Assembly: GCF_004341235.1 (NCBI RefSeq)
Contig: NZ_SLUP01000002.1
Span: forward strand, 186,001 to 250,000
DNA: 64,000 nt
Direction: 5' to 3'
DNA from: Mariniflexile fucanivorans
Lineage (GTDB): Bacteria; Bacteroidota; Bacteroidia; Flavobacteriales; Flavobacteriaceae
Below the pieces are notes generated by a model that worked only from the letters and a program-made list of their open reading frames with translations, searched no databases and was not told the DNA's origin. Positions 17,449 to 26,606 of the stretch are shown in pieces (position 1 is the stretch's first letter; the number at the start of each line of letters is the position of its first letter). A program made the position numbers and the translations under genes.

Positions 17449-18737
17449 TCTTCTAATACCTGTCGCATGGCTTTGGCTTTTACCAAGCACTCTTCGTATT
17501 CCTTTAGTGGGTTGCTTTTAGCAGTAATTGCCCCACCAACGGAATAGGATACGTATTTTTTGGTTTCATTGTATAAAATACTACGTATTACCACATTAAA
17601 ATCAAAATCACCCATGGGAGTAAAATACCCAACAGCGCCCGAGTAGAGTCCGCGTTTAGTTTCCTCTAAAGCTTCAATAATTTTCATTGCTGAGATTTTT
17701 GGCGCACCCGTCATGCTTCCCATTGGGAAGGTACTTTTTATCACATCAACGGGATTGGTATCTGGTGAAATTTGCGAGATAACGGTCGATATCATTTGGT
17801 GCACTTGATCAAACGTGTAGATTTTACACAATTCCTCCACGGCAACCGTACCTTTAATAGCGGTTTTAGATAAATCGTTACGCACCAAATCAACTATCAT
17901 AATATTTTCGCTAAGCTCTTTAGCATTGGCTAACAAATCTTTTTTTAATTGTTCATCTTCTTTTTTATCCTTAGAACGTTTAGCAGTTCCTTTTATGGGT
18001 TGAGAAATTATGGTAGTTCCCTGTTTTTTTAAATAACGTTCTGGAGAAGCTGAAAGCAGATATTTATCTTGGTATTTAAGAAAGGTTGCGAATGGCGTAT
18101 TGGAAATTCTGTTAAGTTTCAAATAGGTTTCCAGTGGGTTAATCGTGGTTTCTTCCGCATAAAACTCTTGACAAAAATTAGCTTCATACATATCGCCTCG
18201 GTGTATATGTGCCAGCATGCTATTTATTTTTTTGAAATAGTCATTTTTATGGATACGGAGTTTTATTTTGATGGGATTGTTGATTTGTTGATATGTTGAT
18301 TCGTTGATTTGTTTAATCTCTTTTAAATCTTCTTTCCATTCATCATCAACCATTTTTAAATACTGTATTTCAACTTCATTTCCTTTAAAAAAGAAGATTT
18401 TTTTGGGTTGAAAGAAGTATAAATCAGGAAACTCCAAGCCATCAAAATTTTGTGATATTAGATTTTCAACAGCATTTTTTAAATCGTACGTCAAATAACC
18501 AAAAACCCAATCTTTTACGGTGTTTTGATATTCTTTTAGATGCTCAAAAGCTTGTGTATAATCCGTTTTAATACTTGTAAAAGCATCAACTGCCAATACG
18601 GCATCGTAGTTAGAATAGTTTTGATGGTAATTATTAGAATCTAACCAAACTACATCATCAAACTGTTGCGACCATTGCAGCAACTTATATTTAAACAAGT
18701 CTATATTTGGTGTGGTATGGTGGTAAGTTGTTCTCAA
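17445..18737 (-). CDS. pabB: Aminodeoxychorismate synthase component I (PabB)
   Basis: A 430-residue chorismate-binding enzyme. It makes 4-amino-4-deoxychorismate for folate synthesis, with glutamine-derived ammonia from a partner PabA not in the window. The C-terminal chorismate-binding domain has SASPERYL, PIKGTAKR, ENIMIVDLVRNDL, STFPMGSMTGAPK and GLYSGAVGY. The lysine in PIKGT is the residue that distinguishes PabB from TrpE. Residues around 135-150 (KQINESTYQQINNPIK) are encoded by four 8-bp repeats and look like a lineage-specific insertion. It is convergent with the gene at 16756-17448. Confidence 0.93.
   Translation of the reverse strand: MRTTYHHTTPNIDLFKYKLLQWSQQFDDVVWLDSNNYHQNYSNYDAVLAVDAFTSIKTDYTQAFEHLKEYQNTVKDWVFGYLTYDLKNAVENLISQNFDGLEFPDLYFFQPKKIFFFKGNEVEIQYLKMVDDEWKEDLKEIKQINESTYQQINNPIKIKLRIHKNDYFKKINSMLAHIHRGDMYEANFCQEFYAEETTINPLETYLKLNRISNTPFATFLKYQDKYLLSASPERYLKKQGTTIISQPIKGTAKRSKDKKEDEQLKKDLLANAKELSENIMIVDLVRNDLSKTAIKGTVAVEELCKIYTFDQVHQMISTVISQISPDTNPVDVIKSTFPMGSMTGAPKISAMKIIEALEETKRGLYSGAVGYFTPMGDFDFNVVIRSILYNETKKYVSYSVGGAITAKSNPLKEYEECLVKAKAMRQVLED
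18279..18310. repeat. Octamer repeat GTTGATTN inside pabB
   Basis: Four 8-bp units (GTTGATTT, GTTGATAT, GTTGATTC, GTTGATTT) lie within the pabB coding region. The unit is not a multiple of three, so successive copies are read in different frames and any slippage would break the gene. A similar octamer array precedes nirD. Confidence 0.75.
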
Positions 18738-18908
18738 TTCTAAAATTTAAGTTGTAAAGTTAATTAGATTCCTTAAAAATTTGCAAGTTTAGTACTTTAG
18801 TTTATATATACACGCTGAATGAAATGCCTTATTATAATTATGAAATTCCTATTTGTAGAAAGAAAAAACAGTTGTAATTAGGGGCTTGAAAGGTGATAAT
18901 TTAATACT

Positions 18909-21506
18909 TTATACAGGAAGATAAACAATAAATTGGGCACTTACATTTTCGGTTCCTTGAGCAACAATATAACCATTGTGGTTTTCTACAATTTTTTTAC
19001 ATATTGCCAAACCGATACCTGTACCCGAATATTCGGTTTTTTGATGTAAACGCTGAAATACTTCAAATATTTTTTCGGCATATTGTTGCTTGAAGCCAAT
19101 ACCATTGTCTATAAACGTTATTTTGTGATATTGTTTATGTTCTTTTTGAACAGAATCAGGCAGTTCTGTAGCTGAAACTTTGATATACTGAATTTGTATT
19201 CTTGGAGTTTCGTCTGTTCTTTTATATTTTATAGCATTAGATATTAAATTGGTGAACAATTGCTCCATTTGAAACGTGACTCCCATTATTTTGGGAAGAT
19301 TATCTGAAATAATTTCGGTACTTGAATTACTAATATTTGTGGTTAAATCTTCTTTAACTTTAGCTAATACGTGGTTCAAATCAACCTTTTCAAAATCTTT
19401 TTTTGTAATGTTAATTTTAGAATAAGCCAGCAAATTCTCAATAAGCGATTGCATGCGGTTAACGGCTTTAATCACTTTTCCAAAATAGTCTTTACTCTTT
19501 TCTGTGAAATTTTCTGCTTCAGTATCTTGTATTCTTAAAGCAAACAATTGTATTTTTCGTAAAGGTTCCTGTAAATCATGACTTGCTACACGGTTAAAGG
19601 ATTCAAGCTCATCGTTTCTGCTTTTTAATTCCAAATTACTTTTCAATAACATGGCCTCTGCCTCAATAGTTTCAGTAACGTCTTGAACAACACCTATCAT
19701 AACCAATTTATCATTTTTGTTTATAAATTGACCATTCGTTTTAAAATGCCTTATAGTACCCTGTTTAGTAAGTATTCGGTAAGTATGTTCGGAAACTTGA
19801 AGTTCTGTTAATGCTTTTTTTCCAATTTTATCATATTCATTTAAATCCTCTGGATGTATAAATTCCCTGTATTTTTCAAATGAAGGCTCAAACTCCTTTG
19901 GTTGATAGCCTAACATTTGATAAAAATTATCTGAAATTTCAGAAATACCCGTATCCAAATACCAGATAAAATTACCAATTTTAGCAATACGTTCTGCCCC
20001 TGTTAAAATAGAATTTTGAATTATAAGCACTTCATTTAAATTTACTAATTGATTTGCTTTTTCTTTATCTCCTGTAACATCCCTGGTTGTTATTGTAACC
20101 CCATCGCCTAATTTAATGGCAGTGGCTTTAAACCATTGTACGCTGCCATTTTTATTATTGTAAGGAACCTCATATTCCACAGCTTTATCATTTTCTATGG
20201 CATTCACCATATGCTCAAAAACACCTGAATTAAAAGTACTTGGAAATACTTCTGATATTTTTTTATTTTTAATATCGTCTGGAATATCTCCTGTTAGAGG
20301 ACTTATTTTATCATTAACAAAAAGAACTTCAAAATCTACAATTTTACCATCCTTATTTCTGATGCTTTTAAAGTGCATAACTATATGCGAAATACTCTTA
20401 AAAATATTTGTAAGTAGTGCACGATTATCTAATAATGTTAAGTTTTGATGCTCTAAACGTTTTTTAAGAGCCGATTCCATTTCTTTAGATTCTTCATCGG
20501 CTGTAGCATTTCGGCAGGTAACCAAAACACCTTCTGCAAGTGAGGTAACCAATAATTTAAACCACATGGTTTTACCATCAATGCTAATTTTTCTATCAAA
20601 AACAACTTTAGTCTTTTTTTTAAATGATGTTATTAATTCTTGCAATTCACTATGCGATTTATGTAAAGGATACACATTTAACACTGTATCGCCCATTATT
20701 TTATCTGGTTCGAGTCCTAGATAATCTCGATTACAATCATTGGCATATATAATTTTGAAATCTATTATTTCATTGGTAATACCATAAATGGGTTCGTAAT
20801 AGTTTACTATATTATCGGTTGTGGCTAGTACGTTTTTTAAGAAGGCTTCCGATTTTCTTATCTTTAATTTGTTATTGTATATTCTAAAAAAAGAGATAAC
20901 AAATACAAGCAACGCAAAAAATGCCAAGATTAATAGCATATTTGGCGTTAAAGATTTATGAAAAGTATAAGTTAGTTTTCTTTCGTTTAATAAACGCTTT
21001 TCATCTGTAAGCATTCTGTTTTTTATGCTCCCTATGTCGTCTAAAGTTCTATTGATTTTTAATTTTTGGGATTGTTTTATTTCTGCTGCATCTAAACTGT
21101 CTTGCTCATTAACAACATCCAAATTTAAAAGTTGGCTGTGTAAATTATTTAACAATGCCGTAAGTGGCTTTATGCGTGCTTTTTGTAAATCGTTATCTTG
21201 AATAAGTAAACTTAAAGTATCTATTATAGATTGCCCTTCTTGCTTATAAGCTATAAACCCGTTATTTGAATCTTTGTTTTTTAATAATTCTTCTCTAAAT
21301 TCTTCTGTTTTTGCTTTATTATAATGGTTGGTTAAATCACTTAAAGCATTATAAACTTGTAATGTATGCACAACCCTTTCTGCAGATTTTTGCGTAAGCA
21401 TAATTTGCCTATAGGTCATGCTAGTAGTAACCAATAATAACATAACGGCAATAACCAGCAGTACTATATAAGTTTTTGTAGAAGTATATAATTGCTTAAA
21501 GTTCAT
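18909..21506 (-). CDS. PAS-domain sensor histidine kinase
   Basis: An 865-residue membrane kinase. TM1 is about residues 13-32 and TM2 about 188-210, enclosing a helical CHASE3-like periplasmic domain. Three PAS-type domains follow (about 215-340, 360-485, 500-620). HisKA has the phospho-acceptor His643 in ASHDLQEPLRK, a form seen in phytochrome-like kinases, and the HATPase domain has NLISNAIKYK, IDNGIGF and SGTGIGLAICKKI. The receiver gene lies 5 bp upstream on the same strand, so they form one operon. The stimulus is unknown. The 171-bp gap on its 3' side shows nothing recognisable. Confidence 0.9.
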   Translation of the reverse strand: MNFKQLYTSTKTYIVLLVIAVMLLLVTTSMTYRQIMLTQKSAERVVHTLQVYNALSDLTNHYNKAKTEEFREELLKNKDSNNGFIAYKQEGQSIIDTLSLLIQDNDLQKARIKPLTALLNNLHSQLLNLDVVNEQDSLDAAEIKQSQKLKINRTLDDIGSIKNRMLTDEKRLLNERKLTYTFHKSLTPNMLLILAFFALLVFVISFFRIYNNKLKIRKSEAFLKNVLATTDNIVNYYEPIYGITNEIIDFKIIYANDCNRDYLGLEPDKIMGDTVLNVYPLHKSHSELQELITSFKKKTKVVFDRKISIDGKTMWFKLLVTSLAEGVLVTCRNATADEESKEMESALKKRLEHQNLTLLDNRALLTNIFKSISHIVMHFKSIRNKDGKIVDFEVLFVNDKISPLTGDIPDDIKNKKISEVFPSTFNSGVFEHMVNAIENDKAVEYEVPYNNKNGSVQWFKATAIKLGDGVTITTRDVTGDKEKANQLVNLNEVLIIQNSILTGAERIAKIGNFIWYLDTGISEISDNFYQMLGYQPKEFEPSFEKYREFIHPEDLNEYDKIGKKALTELQVSEHTYRILTKQGTIRHFKTNGQFINKNDKLVMIGVVQDVTETIEAEAMLLKSNLELKSRNDELESFNRVASHDLQEPLRKIQLFALRIQDTEAENFTEKSKDYFGKVIKAVNRMQSLIENLLAYSKINITKKDFEKVDLNHVLAKVKEDLTTNISNSSTEIISDNLPKIMGVTFQMEQLFTNLISNAIKYKRTDETPRIQIQYIKVSATELPDSVQKEHKQYHKITFIDNGIGFKQQYAEKIFEVFQRLHQKTEYSGTGIGLAICKKIVENHNGYIVAQGTENVSAQFIVYLPV

Positions 21507-21511
21507 ACGTT

Positions 21512-21958
21512 TTAAATACGAAATATAAATGTTTCTTTATTTAAATTTGAATTATGTGCTAGCCAATTAATTGTGAGTGTTTTTTCTACCATTTCGCATA
21601 GTTTAGTAAAACAACTTGGTTTATTTATATAAATATTGGCGCCTTTTTTAAAAGAATCTTCTATATCTTTTTCTGAAGAAGATGTTGAATACATGGCTAT
21701 GAACAAATCTTTTAAATTAGGGTGGTTACGAATCTCGGTTAAACATTGCATACCATTAACTATAGGCATGTTGATATCTAAAAAAATTAAATTTGGAAGC
21801 TCTACATTAGGCTGAAAAAGATAATCTAACAATTCTTGCCCATGTTTAAAAAGTGACAATGATGTTTTTAAGGATATGTCTTCTAAAGCTTCACTAAACA
21901 GCAATCTATCATCTTCATCATCATCAGCTAAAATTATTTTATATATAGTATCGCTCAT
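21512..21958 (-). CDS. Receiver-only response regulator (Rcp1-like)
   Basis: A 148-residue protein made of a receiver domain alone. It has the acidic cluster at residues 12-17 (DDDEDD), the phospho-acceptor Asp61 in LIFLDINMP, a conserved Ser/Thr (YSTSSSE) and Lys in INKPSCF. It lacks an output domain and probably relays phosphate with the PAS kinase encoded 5 bp downstream. Confidence 0.92.
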   Translation of the reverse strand: MSDTIYKIILADDDEDDRLLFSEALEDISLKTSLSLFKHGQELLDYLFQPNVELPNLIFLDINMPIVNGMQCLTEIRNHPNLKDLFIAMYSTSSSEKDIEDSFKKGANIYINKPSCFTKLCEMVEKTLTINWLAHNSNLNKETFIFRI

Positions 21959-22381
21959 TTATAATAGTATTTTGTGTAAAGTTACATGTAATAAATTGTT
22001 TTATCATAAAATATTTTACACACCTTACACCAAAATAATTTAATGTAGGAACCTATGTAAATGAAAAGATTGACAAGGAAATGATTAATATTAATAAAAT
22101 CAGTTTTAGATCAATGCCTTCAAAATAGTAACTAATACATGAAAGATATACTTTTTAATTGATAAATGAAATGGTTTCACTTAATATTTACAACCCTTTA
22201 AAGCACTGATTTTTAAATAGAAAGAAGTGAAAAATTAAAAACAATCACTGAATACAATTATTTTATTAAGAACTTTTAAAAACTAAAAAACACGAGCAAC
22301 CATAAATAAAATTGAAACTTAATTTACTGCAATATATATAGCTGTTTGGCTATTGAATTAATATGAAAAGTGATTTTTTTA
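21959..22381. other. 423-bp intergenic region with no recognisable gene
   Basis: Very AT-rich. No plausible coding frame, RNA gene or stable terminator was found. It contains the promoter region of the receiver/kinase operon and the 3' side of the small gene ending at 22382. A plus-strand open frame beginning at 22370 is the antisense shadow of that small gene. Confidence 0.6.
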
Positions 22382-22762
22382 CTATTCATTGGTAATACTT
22401 TCATCATTGGAGACATTACTTTTTGGTATCTTTTTAAAAAATTCCGCTACTTCCAAATCGGCGCTTGGGCCATATCCCAGCAAAAAAGTTCCTTTTTCAT
22501 CTTTATTGGTTTTGATAATATAAAGTATAGACATATCAGAAGGATCACTCATACCTTCGTACCTATGTTCTGCAACAATATAAATATCATTAGGAGCATA
22601 CTCGTTTTTTGTTTCACTGGTAATGAGCTTATCATTTTTAAAATGAAAATTAGCCGTGAAACCTTTTTCTTGATAGATTTTTATAAAATCTTTTTCATGT
22701 TTAGCAAATTCATTTTCCATGTCTTTAAGTTTTTTAGATTGAACAGATTTATTTAAAAGCAT
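22382..22762 (-). CDS. Small conserved Bacteroidota protein (family sometimes labelled phosphoribosylpyrophosphate synthetase)
   Basis: About 126 residues from the ATG at 22762; ATGs at 22798 and 22720 are alternatives, and a longer frame would need a TTG at 22816. The core (KHEKDFIKIYQEKGFTANFH, then EHRYEGMSDPSDMSILYII, then GTFLLGYGPSADLEVAEF) matches, from memory, a ~100-residue Bacteroidota family that databases name phosphoribosylpyrophosphate synthetase. It is too short for that enzyme and lacks the PRPP motif, so the name should not be trusted. Function unknown. It stands alone between two minus-strand units. Confidence 0.65.
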   Translation of the reverse strand: MLLNKSVQSKKLKDMENEFAKHEKDFIKIYQEKGFTANFHFKNDKLITSETKNEYAPNDIYIVAEHRYEGMSDPSDMSILYIIKTNKDEKGTFLLGYGPSADLEVAEFFKKIPKSNVSNDESITNE

Positions 22763-22889
22763 AACGATGAAAGAAAAAAACTTTACATACCATGCCATTC
22801 CAAACCAAATTTGCAAAAAAAACTAGGATAAGATTAACGCAAACACATTAGTATTTAACGCTATTCATTTAAAGATGGTTAAACTAAAA

Positions 22890-23801
22890 TTAATCGTTGT
22901 TTGCATTTTCACTTGCATTTTCATTAGGAGCAATTTGCAGCTTGTTTTTTCCAAAGTCCAAGGTGCGGATTGGGAAAGGAATGTTAATACCTTTAGCATT
23001 GAAATGGGTTTTAATAAGCTTAATTGCCTTATGCCTTGCTTCATGTTCTTGCTTTGCTTTAACCATATCAATCCAAAAACGAGTCATGAAATTAATAGAG
23101 GAATCGCCAAATTCCGTAAAGAAAAACTCAACACCCTCTCCTTCTTTTTGCTCAAAATTTTCTGCAATAATACCAACTACTAAATCTTCAACTTCTTGTA
23201 AATTGCTTTCGTAACCAACGCCACAGGTTACTGCAATTCTGCTGCGCTCGCTTATAGAATAATTAGTAAATGCATTTTCAACAAATTTTGAATTAGGAAT
23301 AACTACATAGTTATTATCCGTTTGTCGTAAAACGATGTTTCTAAGGCTAATTTCAGATACAAAACCATCAGCTTCACTCGTTTTTATATAATCGTTTATT
23401 CTTATTTTATCCATAAACGATAGCACTACACCACCTACCGTATTGCTTAATGTGCCCTGAAGCGCCAAACCTATGGCTAAACCAATAACACCAGCACCAG
23501 CTAGGATACTTGTTAATACTTTATCAAGATCCAAAACACCGAGGGCTATAAAAAACCCAATCATAATAACAATGATGAAAATAATTTTTGCAATAATAAG
23601 CTGAATTGATTTTTGGCTGATATGCGTCAACAAGTACTTATTTGAAAGTTTTTTAATACCGCGCGCAACAAAATAAAAAAGAAGCATTGTTAAAATTGCC
23701 ATTACCAAGTTAGGCAACTTTAAAATTATGGCATCTAGCCAACCATCTAACTTGTCCCACAGTTTACTTACTGAGCCTTCTATTGAAAATTTATCGTTCA
23801 T
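22890..23801 (-). CDS. MscS-family mechanosensitive channel
   Basis: About 303 residues from the ATG at 23801, chosen because it lies 12 bp after the upstream stop; the longer frame would overlap that gene. Three membrane segments precede the MscS core. The pore helix is represented by ILAGAGVIGLAIGLALQGTLSNTVGGV, split here only by its Gly/Ala pattern, followed by the beta domain (IRINDYIKTSEADGFV). It probably relieves turgor on osmotic downshock. The C-terminus ends in an Asn-rich tail. It follows the SLC13-type transporter as a likely two-gene operon. Confidence 0.9.
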   Translation of the reverse strand: MNDKFSIEGSVSKLWDKLDGWLDAIILKLPNLVMAILTMLLFYFVARGIKKLSNKYLLTHISQKSIQLIIAKIIFIIVIMIGFFIALGVLDLDKVLTSILAGAGVIGLAIGLALQGTLSNTVGGVVLSFMDKIRINDYIKTSEADGFVSEISLRNIVLRQTDNNYVVIPNSKFVENAFTNYSISERSRIAVTCGVGYESNLQEVEDLVVGIIAENFEQKEGEGVEFFFTEFGDSSINFMTRFWIDMVKAKQEHEARHKAIKLIKTHFNAKGINIPFPIRTLDFGKNKLQIAPNENASENANND

Positions 23802-23812
23802 TTTTAAAAAAT

Positions 23813-25633
23813 TTATAACATTCTGGTTAATAAAAAAGTAGCCACTATCCAAAGTATTAAGCTAAGCATGCCGCCAATAAATAAAAAGTGTTTAAATCGG
23901 TAATTACCTAAGCCGTATATTAAAGTATTGGTTTGATACCCCATTGGGGTGAAAAAACTAAAATTGGCAGCAAACATAATTGCTAATATAAAGGGTTTAA
24001 AGTCTAAATCCATACCTTGGGCTACTGAAATTGCTATAGGTGTCATAATTATTGCAGTGGCGTTATTGCTAACCACACCACTTAATACCATGGTTACAAA
24101 AAATAAAGTCCCTATAATTATGTAGTGCGGTTGTCCTGATAAAAAACCTAATAATTTTTCTGAAACCCACATATCTGTGCCTGTATTATGCATAGCAAAA
24201 CCCAGAGGAATCATACCTGCCAACAAGAAAAATATTTGCCAATTTACTTTTTTATAAACGGTGTTCAGGTTTAAATTCTTTGTAATAAGCAGTAAACATA
24301 CGCCTGCCAAAGCACTTACCATAATAGATAACAATCCTGTTGCTGCCAACATAATTACTAAAATTAAAACCCCTAAGGAAAAATATCTTTTGAACTTTGA
24401 GTCTGTGTTTACTTTATTAAATTCTTGTAAAACCACTACATTTTCCATGGTTTCTAAAGCTGGCAGTTTTTCTTTTGATGTTTCAACCAATAGCCTGTCG
24501 CCTGCCTTTAACACCAAACGATTCATACTGCTGCGCACCATTCTGTCTTGCAAGTTTATAAGTGTTTTTCTTTTTTTTATAGCCAACGGAATGGCATCCT
24601 GTAACATAAAACTTCGTAGACTCGCCATGTTTTTACCTAATAACGAGGCTCCTGGAAGCATTAAAAGTTCAACAAAAACATCTTCATCTAATTCATTAGT
24701 GCCAATTTCTTTTTCATTATTGTCATCATCCAATTCATCTACTTTTTTACCTTCATAAACCCTTAGGTTTTCCGATGTTTTAATACGTGCCAGGTTTTCA
24801 AGGTTACATAATAAAAGTAATTCATCATTTTGCTTTAAAGTAATATATTTTCCGGGTGAATTGTGAATTCTATTATTCCGAATTAACTGTAGTAATGATA
24901 CTTCGGGGTTTTCAAAGAGAAACGTTTCTTGGATTTTTTTTCCGATTAATTCTGAATCTGGATTGATGCTCACTTTGGTAAGATAATTATCGATATTATA
25001 ATCTTTCCCCAAATTTTTTACAGTGTCCCAAGGAAGCCATCGCAACGATATAGTTAAATAAATAATAGATATGCTAAGAAATATAAGACCTAAAACAGAA
25101 AATTCAAAAAAACCGAGCTTTTCTGCACCTAAGTTTTTTGCCACAGCGTTTACTATTAAATTTGTTGAAGTGCCCATTAATGTACAAGACCCACCTAAAA
25201 TACCCGCAAATGAAATGGGCAACAAAAGTTTAGATTGTGGAATTTTATATTTTTCTGAAAGCTGGTTAATTATTTTTATAAAAACGATAACCACGGCAGT
25301 AGTACTTATAAACGCCGATATGCCCGCTGTTACGAACATAAAAATAGGTGCCATTATATAAATAGGTAACGACTTAATTTTGCCCATGCCCGAAGTAAGC
25401 CAATGTATTACGCCATTTTCTTCCATGGCTATGGCCAAAATCATGAGTGCTAAAACGGCTATGGTAGCTGGATTTGAAAAACCACTAATCCCCTCTTCTG
25501 GTGTTACCAATCCTAATAAAATTAGGGAAACAATAATAAAAAAAGCTATTTTATCAATAGGAAAAATTTCAAAAACAAAAAGCACTATTGTTACCAATAG
25601 CACCGAAAACATTAATATAATTTCTCCATCCAT
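23813..25633 (-). CDS. SLC13/DASS-type permease with TrkA_C domains
   Basis: A 606-residue inner-membrane transporter of the ion-transporter superfamily. About 5-6 membrane segments precede two cytosolic TrkA_C (RCK_C) domains (about 205-295 and 310-400), and a second membrane half follows. Conserved hairpin motifs include GGSCTLMGTSTNLIVN and GVVSNNATAIIMTP. This architecture is seen in anion transporters (sulfate, dicarboxylate) of bacteria and algae. The substrate cannot be told from the sequence; sulfate or a dicarboxylate is most likely. Confidence 0.88.
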   Translation of the reverse strand: MDGEIILMFSVLLVTIVLFVFEIFPIDKIAFFIIVSLILLGLVTPEEGISGFSNPATIAVLALMILAIAMEENGVIHWLTSGMGKIKSLPIYIMAPIFMFVTAGISAFISTTAVVIVFIKIINQLSEKYKIPQSKLLLPISFAGILGGSCTLMGTSTNLIVNAVAKNLGAEKLGFFEFSVLGLIFLSISIIYLTISLRWLPWDTVKNLGKDYNIDNYLTKVSINPDSELIGKKIQETFLFENPEVSLLQLIRNNRIHNSPGKYITLKQNDELLLLCNLENLARIKTSENLRVYEGKKVDELDDDNNEKEIGTNELDEDVFVELLMLPGASLLGKNMASLRSFMLQDAIPLAIKKRKTLINLQDRMVRSSMNRLVLKAGDRLLVETSKEKLPALETMENVVVLQEFNKVNTDSKFKRYFSLGVLILVIMLAATGLLSIMVSALAGVCLLLITKNLNLNTVYKKVNWQIFFLLAGMIPLGFAMHNTGTDMWVSEKLLGFLSGQPHYIIIGTLFFVTMVLSGVVSNNATAIIMTPIAISVAQGMDLDFKPFILAIMFAANFSFFTPMGYQTNTLIYGLGNYRFKHFLFIGGMLSLILWIVATFLLTRML

Positions 25634-25785
25634 CTATAAAAATATTAATTTTTTTTAACTTATTGAAAACTTTACTGCTTTACTTAAACTTGAAAAACTT
25701 TGATGCTTTTTATTTTTATACCGCAAAAGTTTATATCAAAAATTAAATTCAATATAAACCTTGTGGATTTTAATCTCAAATTATT

Positions 25786-26427
25786 CTATGATGCTCTGGT
25801 GCTATTTACTAATGTTTCCAACTCATTTCGCTCCAGAGATTTACCATAAACAGCTTGGTCTGGATCCATAATATTGGTATCACTTAAGTTTCCAATATAT
25901 AAAGCATCAAACCCTATATCTTCAATAAGTTGTTTTCCCACTTTCCTACTTTCTAAATCTTGTGCAGCAAATGGAATCGTTAATTTATTGGAAGTTCTAA
26001 AAGCACGATCTCTTAAATGCTCTGCATGTATACTATTAAAAGCTTTAACTGTTTTTGCTGTGCCAAATTTCATAGCTGTATATTCCGAAGCATTATAATT
26101 AGCGTCCCTAACTTTCTGTGCCATTTCTCCATCTCTTTCAGGATAGGGATTTGTTGCATCAATAATAATTTTATCGCCATATTCTCCAGCATAAAGTTCT
26201 GCTATTTCATCAATGGCTTTAAATGGCACTGCCAATAAATACACATCGGCATTTGCCTCAAAAGCCTCAGTAACACTTACTGCTTTGGCATTTTCACCTG
26301 CTTCATTCACTAAACTATTAAGCTCTTTTGGGTGCCTTGAACTAAACAATACTTGGTGTCCTGCTTTACTCCAGTGCTTACCTAAATTTCCTCCTATATT
26401 TCCGCTTCCTATTATTCCTATTTTCAT
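25786..26427 (-). CDS. NADPH-dependent F420-reductase-like oxidoreductase
   Basis: A 213-residue protein with a Rossmann NAD(P) site at the start (IGIIGSGNIGGNLGKHWSKAG) and SSRHPKEL at the end of strand 2, an NADP-type pattern. DATNPYPERDGE and KAFNSIHAEHL are typical of the F420H2:NADP oxidoreductase-like family (NADP_Rossmann_F420). Flavobacteria generally lack F420, so the true substrate is unknown. The flanking gaps of about 150-180 bp hold nothing recognisable. Confidence 0.82.
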   Translation of the reverse strand: MKIGIIGSGNIGGNLGKHWSKAGHQVLFSSRHPKELNSLVNEAGENAKAVSVTEAFEANADVYLLAVPFKAIDEIAELYAGEYGDKIIIDATNPYPERDGEMAQKVRDANYNASEYTAMKFGTAKTVKAFNSIHAEHLRDRAFRTSNKLTIPFAAQDLESRKVGKQLIEDIGFDALYIGNLSDTNIMDPDQAVYGKSLERNELETLVNSTRAS

Positions 26428-26606
26428 AACATTTCATTTTAAAATTAATCATTTATATCAATCCGTTTATAGTTATTCCTAACAAGAATTTTAAAAAACC
26501 ATAAATTTGTGATATTGTAAATTATTTATTTTAAAGTAAAACGGTTGACTTAAACCAATTGATTATTGACTCAATACATTGAAAAAAGAGTTCGTTTAGT
26601 GGTTTT

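Noticed and set aside
22370-22756. 128-residue plus-strand open frame
   Set aside because: Very Phe/Ile-rich and antisense to the small conserved gene at 22382-22762, which has family-like motifs.
22382-22762. Annotation as phosphoribosylpyrophosphate synthetase
   Set aside because: Too short and lacking the PRPP-binding motif; the name is likely a propagated error.
24261-24758. 165-residue plus-strand open frame
   Set aside because: Antisense to the SLC13-type transporter gene.
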